The notes under the pieces are model-generated. The model saw only the letters and a list, made by a program, of their open reading frames with translations. It was not told the origin of the DNA and did no database searches. Both the position numbers and the translations under genes were made by a program. This document shows, piece by piece, positions 1 to 11,269 of a stretch of DNA of 64,000 nucleotides. Location of the stretch: contig NC_135013.1 of assembly GCF_051020955.1 (NCBI RefSeq), forward strand, positions 45,079,087 through 45,143,086. Direction: 5' to 3'. Position 1 is the stretch's first letter. Each line of letters begins with the position of its first letter. Origin of the DNA: Megalopta genalis (Eukaryota; Arthropoda; Insecta; Hymenoptera; Halictidae).

Positions 1-96
1 CGAGACACCGCGCGGCGGGAAGTGGGGGTGCCTCGCAAGTCGTGATCAAGTAGCGATGTATGGGGTACCCCTCACTTCCCGCCGCGTGGTGCCTCG
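1..96. repeat. GC-rich foldback at the window edge
   Basis: Bases 1-26 are the inverted complement of 71-96 with three mismatches in 26 positions, giving a hairpin with a ~45 base loop. The stem is very GC-rich in an AT-rich surrounding. The palindrome may continue beyond base 1, so the element could be cut by the window. Probably a foldback or MITE fragment; no family recognised. Confidence 0.6.
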
Positions 97-142
97 CTGC
101 ATAATCCAGTGCATCTTTCTAGCCTTTTATTAGCAATTTTAA

Positions 143-358
143 CATTAATTATCTCAAAAACTATAAGCCGTCTGCTCCCAAAATCGGGTATCATTGGATT
201 CAACTTTACACTATACCAAATCTCATAAAAAAGTGAGCGTTAATTCTAGGGATCTCAGAAACTATAAGCCGTCTGCTCCCAAAACCGAGTATTATTGAAT
301 TCAGCTTTAGAAGCTTTATCACTGTATCAAATCTCATCAAAGAGTGAGCATCAACCCT
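143..358. repeat. Two-copy tandem repeat, ~100 bp period
   Basis: The phrase 'actataagccgtctgctcc' occurs near 160 and again near 260, followed in both copies by a related stretch ending in 'tctcat..aa..agtgagc'. The second unit is slightly longer. The copies are clearly diverged, so the duplication is not recent. Confidence 0.65.
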
Positions 359-1010
359 GGGGACTTCCCCTTGCTAGCATACTTGAAATGACAGCTCACG
401 AGGCAGGTATACCACCGGACAACGTGTCAGCATGTGCCCCGCCGGGCGGCCCATCGCTTCTCCCACTCTTCCCGCTGGGACCGCAACGAGTGCCCGTACA
501 GAACCGACTCTCCTGATGCGCTTAGGAAGCCGTGTCGCGTAGTACAAAAGAACTATGACCACCCGGTAGTCCGGCCAGATATTCTCGGCGGAAAAAGTGG
601 GCAAGCGATGGATCGCCCGTCGAGCACATGCTGGCGAGACGAGGAAAAGCAAGAAGTTCGTACTGGCAACCAGTGCATATTACCAGGGAATTGATGGTGC
701 AAGAGGTCTTTGCCCCCTCCCCTTGCTCCGTAACCTACAATTGACCACATACTGAAGTTGGAGTAGTGGAGGGAATGTGTAGCAGTACTTGGATCGTCAT
801 CTGACGATGCGTGGGTCAGCTTTTTGGCCACGACGCATCCTCACCTCTCACTTCGGCGTGTTTCTATCCGAGACTCTTCGGTAGGAGTGGCGGGAAAAAA
901 GGAGCTTGATGGCGATTGCGGAGGAAAGGGGGGCGTTCGGGGCAACGATGCACGCGAGCTATCGGTGGCTTCCAGCCCCGCTCTCCGCAAACCGCTTAGA
1001 CCTTAAAAAG
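359..1010. other. GC-richer island, no gene recognised
   Basis: Base composition rises well above the flanks and CpG is common. Several short open frames overlap on both strands, none longer than ~92 codons and none resembling a known protein. Could be a conserved regulatory island or decayed sequence. Nothing in it identifies a function. Confidence 0.4.
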
Positions 1011-2408
1011 ACTAGTAGCAAGAAGCAGCGTAACTCCCGACACAAAAAAGTTCGTCACCTCTGCTTTACAATCTTCAATATAAAAAATCTATGATCGACA
1101 TGTGAACGAACTTAGAGCTGAATAATGTGAACAGTAAGACAAGAGAAACTAATAACACTCGCGTCGTAAGTAGAAAATATGTATATTTTATTTGAAATAT
1201 ATTTTTGCTATTACCTTGGAAATTAAAGCTGAGGGATGCACAGTGGTCGGATTCCATACAAAAAGCGGAAACAGGTCAGTTTTAAAAAATATCCCCATAA
1301 TGCATAATTTATGCATATTATTTACTGTGAACTTTTTTTTTTATCATTTGTTAATTTTAGACATGGCTACATAGCTTCAAAGTAGCCTATCTCCAAATCA
1401 TCTTAAATTTATATCGTCCTTTATAATTATTTTGTTCTTTGAGAATAAATAATTTTTGCAGAGTTTAATGTAGTTAGTATGTATTTAAATTATGTCACAG
1501 AACACTTTTTTATCTCTCATAGTTTTTGAGTTGAGTTCAATTGAATATGTTCAATTTTCATTTCATTTTTTGATTAGAAGCTTGGTGGAGTTCGGTGTTC
1601 GCTTTGATCGCATTTTAAATAGTGATACCTTACATTATAATAAAATATAATAAAATTAAAGTATACCGTGATACCTATGAACGACCGAGTTACGTGAGAT
1701 GTTTTCAACAAGTTGAGCAAATTATCAATATTTCAACTATTCGCATTCTATTGAAATTAATGAGAATAGTTATAAATTATCTTTTTGGATCATATGCAGA
1801 TGTTTGCTCACATCCGACCTGTTCATGTCGAGTATGAGAAGAAGAACGATCAAGAAATCGAAACCATTTCTCAAAGAAACGATCTACTGGTTTCGGAACA
1901 ATGTTCGTAACATGAAAATGGAGAGGATGTTCAATTAAATTGAAAACAAAAATCGTATTCTTAAAAAATTTATTTATAAACATTTTGTTTATGCATTTTT
2001 TCAGCATTTTATTTTCATTATTTAATCCCAACAAAAACTGTGTGATGTATGTAGGAAAAATTTGTTACGAATATTGACATTGACAACATATTTTATGGTT
2101 ACCAAAATCGATGAGGTCGCCCCTAATGTGAATAATGTGAATAATTACCTTATTTTTATATCATAATATGCATATAAAAGGTGGTTTATCAGATGTTATT
2201 CCTTCGATTTACATGACTGTTATTATTTTCAACGAAAAACGGTGGAGTTGAATGGTATCAAAAGGAGCATATTGTGACGTCAATAGTTTTTTCGTAGGTG
2301 AACTCGTATAATACATATGAAGAAGATAAGACGTTTTCTTAATAAGAAACATATTTTTTACTGCACCAGTTAATGCACCTTGATATTCTTTGCGGAAATG
2401 TATTGATC
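1011..2408. other. AT-rich unassigned stretch
   Basis: Unique-looking AT-rich sequence with only short chance open frames (for example 1622-1837). No repeats with clear partners, RNA gene or coding signal seen. Confidence 0.5.
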
Positions 2409-2619
2409 TACAGTAAATTCTTCCTAATTGACGCTCAGATTGTACACAAAACTGAACAATTTTTGCATGATTATTCGAGCATCGCGGCTCGTTTTTACAG
2501 TTACCGATTGACAACAACTACAAAAACGTGCCACGAGGCTCGAATAATCGTATTTCCTCTTCCCAAATTGTCCATTTTTTGTGTACAATCTGAGCGTCAA
2601 TTAGGAAGAATTTACTGTA
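2409..2619. mobile_element. Palindromic MITE, family F1, copy A
   Basis: About 211 bp that reads nearly the same on both strands. The ends are 'tacagtaaattct' and its complement, followed inward by 'cctaattgacgctcag' and its complement. Each half carries a smaller near-palindrome of the form 'cgagc..cgcggctcg', and the centre is a 'caacaact' loop. No coding capacity. Other copies lie at 4116, 12783 (truncated), 17590 and 41681. The transposase source is not in the window. Confidence 0.8.
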
Positions 2620-4115
2620 CTTATATCAGACAAATATTAATTTAAGAGGTATATTAATTTCATTGTTGCTGCAAAAGAATGACTCTTTTGGTAATGTTCA
2701 CATTGTTTGACCCGACAAACAGTTTTGCACGTGAATCATGCTCCTCTGCACGTTAATTGTACTTTCTTGGAATGTCTCATTTTGACATACAATCCGAGCA
2801 TTCAGTAAGAGTATAAGAAGTATTTGCGGATGTTATGATGCAAACTTTCATGGAAATAAATTCATTGTAACAGTAACAAAAGGACAATACTTTCATAACA
2901 ACGATGAAATTGAAATATTTTTTAAATTCATGATCTTTTGACGTAAATAGATTAATACTGTTTTGCAAAGAATACCATGATCCATTTTCTGGTGTAATAA
3001 AAAATATATGTTTCTATTTGAATCAAAAGAGAACGTTAATGATCTATATATATCCACTACATGTCCTTCTACAAAAAAACTATTAACTAAGTCAGACTGA
3101 CGTGTCTCTTTTGAGAGTATCCAACTCTATCTGAACCATTCTTCGCTATCAGTAATAAGAGTCGTGTAAATCGAAGTGGTAATATGTGATGAACCTCCCT
3201 GTACAAGCATATATATTATTTTATATGAAACTTAGTTTCTGGTTTTCAGTTCAGTTTAAGTTTCGTTTGCTTAAATATGTAAAAAGCAACCGGGCTCGAG
3301 AATTACGTTACCATCAGCACCTTTATTTCCGTACGCTGCTGTAGATACGTGATACTATACGGTAGGTTTTAGGGTACCAAGATAGTGCGGTAGACGTTCG
3401 GTACTTCGGTTTATGACTTTCGCGAACTCGGTTAGTCGTTTTAACACGTTCGCTGCCATGTGGGTCACCGGTGGCATTTGAATTGAGTGCCGGTGCATAA
3501 CAAAATTATTCGTTGCGTGCAATATAATACAATTGAAATGGATCAAGGATCAGGACCCGCGGAGGATTTGTTACTAAACCTACCGAGCTCTCAAAGTGAC
3601 TGACGTCTGTTGCATGTACTATACATAATAACCTTTTTATTATACGAGTGTCCAAAAAATGTTATAAGCCTTTCAAATGGGCGATTGCTGGGATGATTAG
3701 AAGTAACTTATTCTTTAGTCAAAGGTTTACAACATATTTGGGACACATATTTGTAGTGCGTACTTGAGTGAAGGGGTATATTCAATCTTAATAATTTCAA
3801 CAAGTGTAAATGAAAAATGTCAAACTGGTCATTTTGACCGGCACAATAGGTTTACTATCAACTTCGTTGTCATTCCCTGAATACTATGAAACAACAAATT
3901 TTCGCTTGTAATTGCCCAATTTGAAATCAATCTCGCAACCGAAGCAGCCGGAAATCAGCGATTACTTTCAAGGTCATCTTCACTTTTTTAATTATAATCA
4001 TATATTTTTTAAACATTAGTTGATACAGCTCAACATCTTCTATGAAAAGAATTTGACCTATTTATTTGACCAAAAAATTGACCTATTTATGTCTAAAAAT
4101 GATTAGTTTAGCAGA
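2620..4115. other. AT-rich unassigned stretch with one TTAA-type end
   Basis: Mostly featureless AT-rich DNA. It includes the solitary TTAA-type terminus at 3441, listed separately, and a slightly GC-richer patch around 3355-3610. No gene recognised. Confidence 0.5.
3441..3480. mobile_element. Solitary end of a TTAA-type element with subterminal palindrome
   Basis: The sequence begins 'ttaacacgttcgctgcca', the same style of terminus as at 63772 and 49273. It carries the 8 bp palindrome 'caccggtg' at 3466-3473, nested in an outer tgcca/tggca pair. I found no matching opposite end nearby, so its extent and orientation are unknown. The piggyBac-like assignment rests on the TTAA and terminus style only. 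Confidence 0.5.
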
Positions 4116-4318
4116 TGCAGTAAATTATTGTTGTCAATCAGCTTGCAAACAAGAATGGACAATTTGAGAAGTCTTGCGGCTCATTTTTATAGTCGCCGAT
4201 TGCCAACAACTATAAAAACAAGTCGCGAGGCTGAAATAATCGTATCTCCTCTTCTCAAATTGTCCATTTTTATTCACAAGCTTAGGGACAATTGGTGACA
4301 ATTAGGGACAGTGTTATT
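4116..4318. mobile_element. Palindromic MITE, family F1, copy B
   Basis: Same architecture as the copy at 2409: a 'gcagtaaatt' start, a 'ttgcggctc' inner hairpin, a central 'gccaacaactataaaaac' stretch and a complementary second half. More diverged, with a small deletion in the left arm and degraded outer ends. Confidence 0.7.
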
Positions 4319-6340
4319 TCTCGATGAAAGTATATTTACGAATTGTGAAAACCTTAATGTACATAATATGCACTTTGGCACGGCAAAATCCACAAAATTA
4401 AAGTTAAAATATCTACTAATCTAATAAATTTTCGACATACATAAATTAATACTTTTTTGTAAAAACCTGTCGAGCTGCATTAACCAATGTTTAAAAAATT
4501 ATATAATTATGATTAAAAAAGTGAAGATAATCTTGAAATCTCCGAAAATTCTCCATCTGCGAAAAAATTATTATATTCATATTATACGTCTCTCTGAACT
4601 GAAAAACTATTGTTAATAAAACTTTTCGATACTTCTAAAAATATCAGAGATACTTGGGTGGTCTCCTTTAGCTAGTTGAGGCATCCTGTATAGATATCAG
4701 ATAAACATTTCACCATTTACACTCGAGTGGTGACTCTGATGCAACATTAAACTTCTACCAAGTTTAAAAATAATTTCGACATTGTCGAATTTGATTTTAT
4801 TACAAAAACTGTTAAAGGTGTAACTGTTGATGAGTCACAAGACTCAATTTCATGTGAATTAAATTCAGTAAATCATATCAAATGATTTGGAGTTAAAATA
4901 GCTTCGAGTGCAAAGGAATAATTCTTTCAACATAGTTGAAAAATAGTGAAAGTTGAAAATAGTACATCGACACTCTTCAATTATTTTAATTTGTCCATGG
5001 CTTTACTCCTATACGCTTTCGTTAAAAACGCATAAAACCCGCAGTATAGTGAATTCTCACTATTGAAAACATTCGAAAGTTTATGTTCGTTACCGTTAGT
5101 TATGTCAGCAATAATCTTGATAATTATATGGTTTTACCAACGCAACGTTCCCTTTTTATGAAACACTAGCTATGTCACTCGGCTCTGCCAAGGTAGATAT
5201 CATATTGCCAGCAAGGATAAAGTTCCTGGGGCTCACAATTATACGTTGTCTCTTTTTTTACTTCTTCCGTACTAGGTTATGCAAATTGACACAAATTTCT
5301 GGATGTGTTATCTTAAAATGCTTTTTAAGACAGTTACAATAAATAATCACGCCACATTAAGAGACCATTCCGAAATGAACGAATAGGACATTCATTTTTC
5401 GTAATGGTTTTGAAGAAAAAACGGCCTAATGGTTTTGAAGAAAAAGCGGCCATAAATTTACGACAATGAATTTTGATTTCAGTTACACATATATTATACA
5501 ATTGTCCGTCTTTTTTATAGTTTATTTCGTTTTGAAATCTAGTTTCTTAATCTCAAAGGCAGGACTGTGAAATTTAAGCAAAACGCAGTTGTTTTTAAAT
5601 TTCTGGTGAACAGCAGTCATTTGTTTATGACGATCTGTCTAACGAGAAGCATTTAACGAATTCGTTTATTATTGAAATAATACTAAAGTAACTACTAAAA
5701 GTATATACACTAAATTTGTATACTGAAGTATACAAATATCGAAATCCGTCTGTAGTGTGCCACTGGTTGATTCGAGTTCATTTACCGAGCATAAAAGTAT
5801 CGGTTAATCATTGAACTTACTACTTATCGAAAACTACTTAACCACTTACCACTACTTAGCCAAAAGAAGATATTTACTGCACTAGTGTAACTATTGTTAA
5901 CAGATCAAAAACTGCTGGAAGCAACATGGTACACGTTTTTAAAGACTGGCTCTTTTCTCTCATTGAAAAAATGGATCGTTGCATCCATTATTTGTGCACA
6001 AGGGGTTGTTTTTAAACAATGATTTTAGTTATTAAACAATGCTACACAAATCTGGAACAGTTCGAAGACTATTCCAATGCAGGAATAGTTTGAAAACAGT
6101 TGGAGTAGTTTCAATCAAGAACACGAAGGCCATGTAAGAAACCAACACTGAGTACCAGAATTTTGGACGAGTCCAGAATTGGCAAAAAATATTCTTGAAT
6201 AAATCGAAATTCAATCGCATTTCTTCTGATGGATTCCGATAGGTGAGACGTCGTTTTGAAGAAAATTTTCAACCATAGTGCATTTCTTTATCTCCTTCAT
6301 TTCCTTTAAATTTTCTCCGTCCACTAGTGTACAGTGGTGT
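4319..6340. other. AT-rich unassigned stretch
   Basis: About 2 kb of AT-rich DNA with no recognisable gene, RNA or well-paired repeat. A minor local echo ('taatggttttgaagaaaaa' repeated near 5402 and 5430) is the only short-range repeat noticed. Confidence 0.5.
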
Positions 6341-6348
6341 GTATAATT

Positions 6349-6714
6349 ATAGACTCAAAGTAACTTTTACGTTATTATTAATATCTGAACGAAAACTCTT
6401 AACAGATATTATATTTGTATATTTATATTTTCTATTACTTCTAACATAGAAATATACAATTATAACATTTTGTTAAGTTCTTTTTAAATATACAGGATGA
6501 CTCAAAAAAGACCTATGACTAATTACAAAATCAAAGTGACTTTTGCATTTTTACTGATATTTATTTAAACATAAATTAAGAGAAAAACAATATTTGTGTA
6601 TTTCTACATATATTAGAAATAATAGAAGATTGAAATATAAAAATATGATATATTGTTAAGTTTTTATTTAAATATCACTAAAAGTGTAAAAGTTACTTTG
6701 AGTATACAGGGTGT
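6349..6714. repeat. Degenerate foldback, outer element of a nest
   Basis: The left end 'gactcaaagtaacttttac' near 6350 is answered by its complement near 6690-6710, and the interior halves are loosely complementary ('aacaatat', 'cttaac', 'aaatat'). AT-rich and noncoding. A second palindrome begins where this one ends (6715), and 'tactcaaagtaa' recurs beyond it at 7232, suggesting insertion into this element's end. Confidence 0.45.
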
Positions 6715-7230
6715 TCAGCAGAACGGCCACACCGATTTTTGTTATTCTCACAAAAGAATGTTTGAAATAAAAGTTGTTTTGAGGAAAACAAATTGCAGTA
6801 ATAAAAATTTCGAAAAATCTTTTATTCGATGAAAAACAAAGGTCACCTTGATCTACTTGAATAGCACCATGTACTTTTGATGGTATTACGTTATAACTGA
6901 CGCAGAAACGAATTCAACAACATACTACATAATGATCTTACTGCACTAATGTGTGCTGTAAATAAGAGATCAATATGTACGTTTACTATTTACATTCCTC
7001 TTCAAAGTATCCCTCACTCTTATTGCGAATTTCTAACCTAAAGGTCATTCGAAGGTCATTGTGTAATAGGTCGTCGAATTGTTTTTCATCGAATAAAAGA
7101 TTTTTCGAAATTTTTATTATTGCAATTTGTTTTCCTCAAAGAACGTATTAACTTTTATTCCAAACATTTTTTTGTGAGATTAGCCTAAATGCTTCAAAAA
7201 TCAATGCGACCCTAGCGCTGAACACTATGT
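6715..7230. mobile_element. ~515 bp foldback element nested in older repeats
   Basis: The left end 'acagggtgttcagc' pairs imperfectly with the right end 'gctgaacactatgt'. Long inner arms match: 'ttcgaaaaatcttttattcg' near 6811 is the complement of a stretch near 7082, and 'caaattgcagtaataaaaat' near 6789 pairs with one near 7110. No coding capacity. The flanks read 'ttgagtata' and 'tatactcaa', a symmetric target. Confidence 0.6.
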
Positions 7231-7288
7231 ATACTCAAAGTAAGATATCTAAACAAAAACTTAACGATATATCATATTATAAATTATA

Positions 7289-7372
7289 ATTAACTTTTAT
7301 TCCAAACATTATTTCATCAGATTAGTGTAAATGCCTAAAAAATTAATGCGATCGTTATCCTGAACATATTGT
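7289..7372. repeat. Partial second copy of the 6715 foldback (right end)
   Basis: This segment repeats the right end of the preceding foldback in the same orientation: 'aacttttattccaaacat' here and at 7150, then 'agattag', 'aaatgc', 'aatgcga' and a terminal 'gaaca.at.gta'. It is a diverged solo end. Confidence 0.55.
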
Positions 7373-7386
7373 ATAATTATTCACTC

Positions 7387-7905
7387 CATTGTATATGAGG
7401 GAATCAGAGCTGTCTAACGAATGTTATTTTAAGTTCAAGTCACCGTCTTTAAATAATCACTTTATATCACAGTCAGAAGTTTATATTATTCATTCTAAAA
7501 CATAAAGTTTTCTCTACCAGAAGCTATCCGCAAATAGTTATTCTACATTAGAGTTGAGAGCTTATATTATTCATTCTAAACCGAGAAGCGTTGTCTAACA
7601 ATAACTGTGTGGAAATGGTTAATTAGAGTCGGGAGTTTATATTATTGATTCCGTACCAAGAAGGACAGTCTAACAAAAGCTATCTGTAAATAGATATCTT
7701 ATATTAGTGTCGAGAGCTCATAATATTCATTCTATACCACGAAGGCCTGTCTAACAAAAGCTGTTCGTAAATAGCTAACTTACATTAGAATTGGGAGTTC
7801 ATATTATTGTTTTTTTTCATTCGGTACCAAGAAGGACAGTCTAACAAAACCAGTCCGTAAATCGATATCTTACATTAGCGTCGAGAGTTGATGTTACTCA
7901 CAGTC
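7387..7905. repeat. Tandem array, ~80 bp unit, about six units
   Basis: The anchor 'gtctaacaaaagc' or a variant recurs at 7412, 7513, 7593, 7669, 7749 and 7839, spaced 75-101 bp. Each unit also contains 'ccgtaaatag', 'cttacattag', 'tcgagagttcatattatt' and 'cattc.gtaccaagaagg' variants. Units differ at many positions and lengths, so this is an old minisatellite-like array. No open frame runs through it. Confidence 0.8.
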
Positions 7906-8028
7906 TTACCATATATCGGGTCGGTTCATAAGTACGTGCGGATTTTAATTATATTTAAATTTTCCGTATAATAATTTTCTAACAGTAGAGATATACACAA
8001 TATTATAGATATACTATATATACTATAT

Positions 8029-8406
8029 ACAGGGTGTCCCAAAAATGTCTCGCAATCCGAAAGTGGCGAATTTCTCGGGCCATTTGAAGCAACTTTTTCC
8101 TTTACAAAAATTTTCTCCGGGGCACCGTTAACGAGTTATTAACGAAAAACAGTGACCAATGAGAGGCGAGCTTGGCTAGCGCTAGGCGATCGAGCCAATG
8201 AACGGAACTGGGCTTCGTGCGCTGGTTGGCTGGGCCGCCTCGCGTCAGCCGTACTCGATTCTTATTGGTCGAGTCTTATTGGTCTTATTTCGTTAATAAC
8301 TCGTTAACGGTGCCTCGGAGAAAATTTTTGTAAAGAAAGAAGTTGCTTCAAATGATTCGAGGAACCCGCCATTTCCGGATTGCGAGACAGTTTTGGGACA
8401 CCCTGT
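8029..8406. mobile_element. Palindromic 'gggtgtcc' MITE, copy 1
   Basis: 378 bp with long inverted halves. The left end 'acagggtgtcccaaaaatg' is answered by its complement at the right end. The next layer 'tctcgcaatccgaaa' and the inner 'ggcaccgttaacgagttatt' are also mirrored. The centre is GC-rich. Flanks are 'tata' on both sides, consistent with a TA target. Short open frames within or running out of it are shadows. Other copies at 22519 and 58155. Confidence 0.85.
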
Positions 8407-8915
8407 ATATTATACATACTATAGATTCAGGCAACGACTCCCAAAATCTCCATTTGCATGATTGGAGTTTTTCAATTTTTCTTTTCACTTCTAAAAGACA
8501 AGGTACATATTACAAAAAATTGTTATTTGTTATTTGCATTGCTACGTCAAATGACAAAATTATTTGAAAATAATCTATTTGTCGAATATATTTATGAACA
8601 AATAACATTATTTCAAATACAGTGATAGGCCAAATAACAAGTAAAATAAACATTTTATTTGAATAATTATTTGAATAATATTTTATATTCAAATAGTGTC
8701 GATCCCTGCTATAAACTAATCTTAAGTTTGTATAACTGCCACTGAATGCTACTTAATTGTTTAAGAAAAATGTAGGAGGTACGATTTAGTAGACCAGTAC
8801 GAATTAGGCAGCCTTCCCCTGTGACGGTCAGAAAGCACTAATGCTGAGAACCGCAGACCGTAAGATTGAAATGGCAAAATTATTTAGATTTCCGAAGCAC
8901 AGGGATTAAATCCGG
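8407..8915. other. AT-rich unassigned stretch
   Basis: Very AT-rich with small 'caaataa' echoes between 8520 and 8700. No gene or paired repeat recognised. Confidence 0.45.
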
Positions 8916-9870
8916 TTGGAAGTAACGGATTACATCCGAATTGAAAAAGATCTCCTTTCTCGGAATCCTGGAAGCGTATTTACCTCCATCAACAACGACA
9001 TTCGTAATCTCTTTGCGACACCTGCCTCCCGTGAGATCGTAGCCAGCGATATTCGCTCTGGGATTTCATGGCAGGCGGCCCGTTGCGTTGGCGGCATTGT
9101 CATCGTCACGGCCCGTCCTCTTCCGATTCATGTCTTTTCTGCCCCCTCTTCTTCGATATCGTTCCTGCCTCTCTTTCATCATTCGGTTCGACCATCGCTT
9201 TCCACAATCAGGACGGGTCACGTCTCTATTTTGTATTCCATCAAGCTCGCGTCCATTCCGGCGCTAAACAATGGAGACCACCCTGTTTCCCTTTCTCGAG
9301 GAGGCTTCGCGGGCCAAGCAAGCGACAACCTCGACGAGTGTCAACGCGGGATACTCACGTCCAGGGCGAACACCCAAAAACTTCTCCGCGCCACCTCGGC
9401 CCATCCCTCTTCGTCCCTGCCCCCGTCCCCTTTATTCGTCCCTCTGTCCTTTCGACGACTATCCTCGTTCTTTTTCCATTCTCCGCGTCTCCAATTTCTT
9501 CTTTCACCGTTGTAATGCAAGGGAACGAGTGTTTCGAGCTGGCGCCGGAATGGGGTGGTCTTTTATCCAAAGGCTCATCTCGATTTCAAATGCAAATGCG
9601 CCCAGCGAGAGCAGATAGGGAAGAAAGGGTGGAAGGAAGGTGCATTGCGCGACAAGTTGCCGCAGTCTGTTTAGTAACTTCGCACCCGATCTACGCTTCA
9701 ACTCCCCTTTCATGCACGGGAAAAATGTTTCCTCCTGTTGTCGACGCGATTCACTGTGCTCCGCTCCGTCGTTTCCCATCATATCCTGCGTTTGACGCCC
9801 ATGCCTCGTAACGTTCCTCCCTTTTCTGTCGTTCCGACGGAGGTGAATCGAATTTCTCGCGTTCGCAGAT
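8916..9870. other. GC-rich island with chance-like open frames
   Basis: A sharp rise in GC and CpG. Overlapping frames of up to 247 codons (9068-9811) and 199 codons (8916-9515) are open on the plus strand, with others on the minus strand. Multiple frames open at once is what GC-rich, stop-poor DNA does by chance. The translations are low-complexity (Ser, Pro, Phe runs) and match nothing I know. I take it as a noncoding island, possibly regulatory. A host exon cannot be excluded. Confidence 0.45.
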
Positions 9871-10067
9871 AGCGTGGTATTATTAAGTTCACCGTTGAGA
9901 GCCCCGTAATTTCTCCACGGTATGCAGATTTATGGGTCCTCGGCGATGCATCTTTCTTTATCTTAACCCAGGAAAATGTAGCGTGTTCAAATCGGACAAG
10001 CGATTCTCATCAAATAAATTGTACTTTTGCGAAACAAATGTCGAACGTGGTGAAATATATATATATA

Positions 10068-11269
10068 CGTGGAAGCTATGAGAAAAAGCAACAATTGAAA
10101 AAACAACCACTGCGGGATATCTGCCACTTCATGCCATTCAAATTATGCAGAGAATATGTTTAGTTTTGTTAGGATCGAAGAAGATATTGTAAGAGTCACA
10201 CTTAAGAGAGTGACAAGTTGTATAAAGGAGTTTTTTAATCGCATACTTAATATTACGTCAGATTTTGTTTACTCATTCGAAAATGTATACTGCAGGTCTT
10301 TTTATTTCCAGAAAAAAATCCGATATTTCATACACACAACGACCTTTAATATTTACATTTATTTATATATTGTAGGGTATAGCTAGATTATACAGGGTGG
10401 GGCATTTTAAACAGGTCACCTGAATAACTCGCTTGTTTTTGAAGATAGGAGAAAATGCATTAGACCAAACTTACTTGGTATCGGGGGGCTCATAATCTGG
10501 TATTACCAATTTTTCTGTAGATCGAGGCGTCAAGGAGATATGAAGGTCAATTCTGTTTTTTTAAATGGAACAGTAAGATTTTTTATTTACATTCTGATAG
10601 AGTGTTTCGAGGCGAATACAATAAACTATTATGAAGGTCATTCAAGGTCACCCAAAGTGACACAGAAAAGCAAAGCTAAAATATAATAAAACGGCAAAGA
10701 ATCACACAAATTTGTTTATAAATCTAATCAAAAAATAATGTCATCTATTTACTTGTGTGCAATTTTTATCGTCATAATGTAAAAGCTAAGATCAAGTCCA
10801 ATGCAAGGACCACAACACTATGACCATATGACATTTAGTACGAAAAGTCCAGAAATATTTACGACATTTCTAATCCTTCGCTGAAATGTATAAATCTCTG
10901 AATTTTTCGACAAATTTTATTTTCTAAAACAGATAATTCAAAATTATTAAGGATACAGATAAGCGTACAATGTAATTGAATGTTTGTCTATCTTTTGTGC
11001 CCTGTGTCACATAATACACACACGTGATACACAAATATTCGAAAAGTACTCTGAGACAATATATTTTCTCTTGCAGTTGACTTTGGGTGACCTTGAATGA
11101 CCTTCATAATAGTTCATTGTATTCACCTCGAAACGCTCTATCAGAATGTAGGTAAAAAAACTTACTGTTCCATTTAAAAAACCAAGTAAGTTTGGTCTAA
11201 TGCATTTTCTCCTATCTTCAAAAACAAGCGAGTTATTCAGGTGACCTATTTAAAATGCCCCACCCTGTA
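10068..11269 (+). repeat. Left arm of a large inverted repeat
   Basis: This 1.2 kb arm is the inverted counterpart of 15380-16681. Its outer 324 bp (10068-10391) differ from the right arm (16358-16681) at one position by eye (g at 10177, a on the same strand of the right arm). The inner part is a foldback element (10392-11269) that is visibly more diverged between arms. A 76-codon frame at 10156-10386 occurs in both arms; I recognise no protein in it. Confidence 0.85.
10392..11269. mobile_element. Foldback 'gggtggggcattttaaa' element, copy 1
   Basis: 878 bp with inverted ends of about 300 bp. The left end 'acagggtggggcatttta' is mirrored at 11252-11269. The subterminal 'aataactcgcttgtttttga' and the inner 'gaaggtcattcaaggtcac' are mirrored too. 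The middle ~300 bp is unique to the family and noncoding. The second copy (15380-16357) is in opposite orientation. Confidence 0.85.

Noticed and set aside
7387..7905. Array interpreted as a CRISPR or as a tRNA cluster
   Set aside because: Units are diverged along their whole length with no constant repeat/variable spacer split and no tRNA box sequences.
9068..9811. 247-codon plus-strand frame in a GC-rich island, with an overlapping 199-codon frame
   Set aside because: Several frames on both strands are open at once and translations are Ser/Pro/Phe-rich with no recognisable domain; explained by low stop density in GC-rich DNA.
10156..10386. 76-codon frame conserved in both arms of the inverted repeat
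   Set aside because: Its conservation is fully explained by the 324 bp nucleotide identity of the arms, so it gives no independent evidence of coding.
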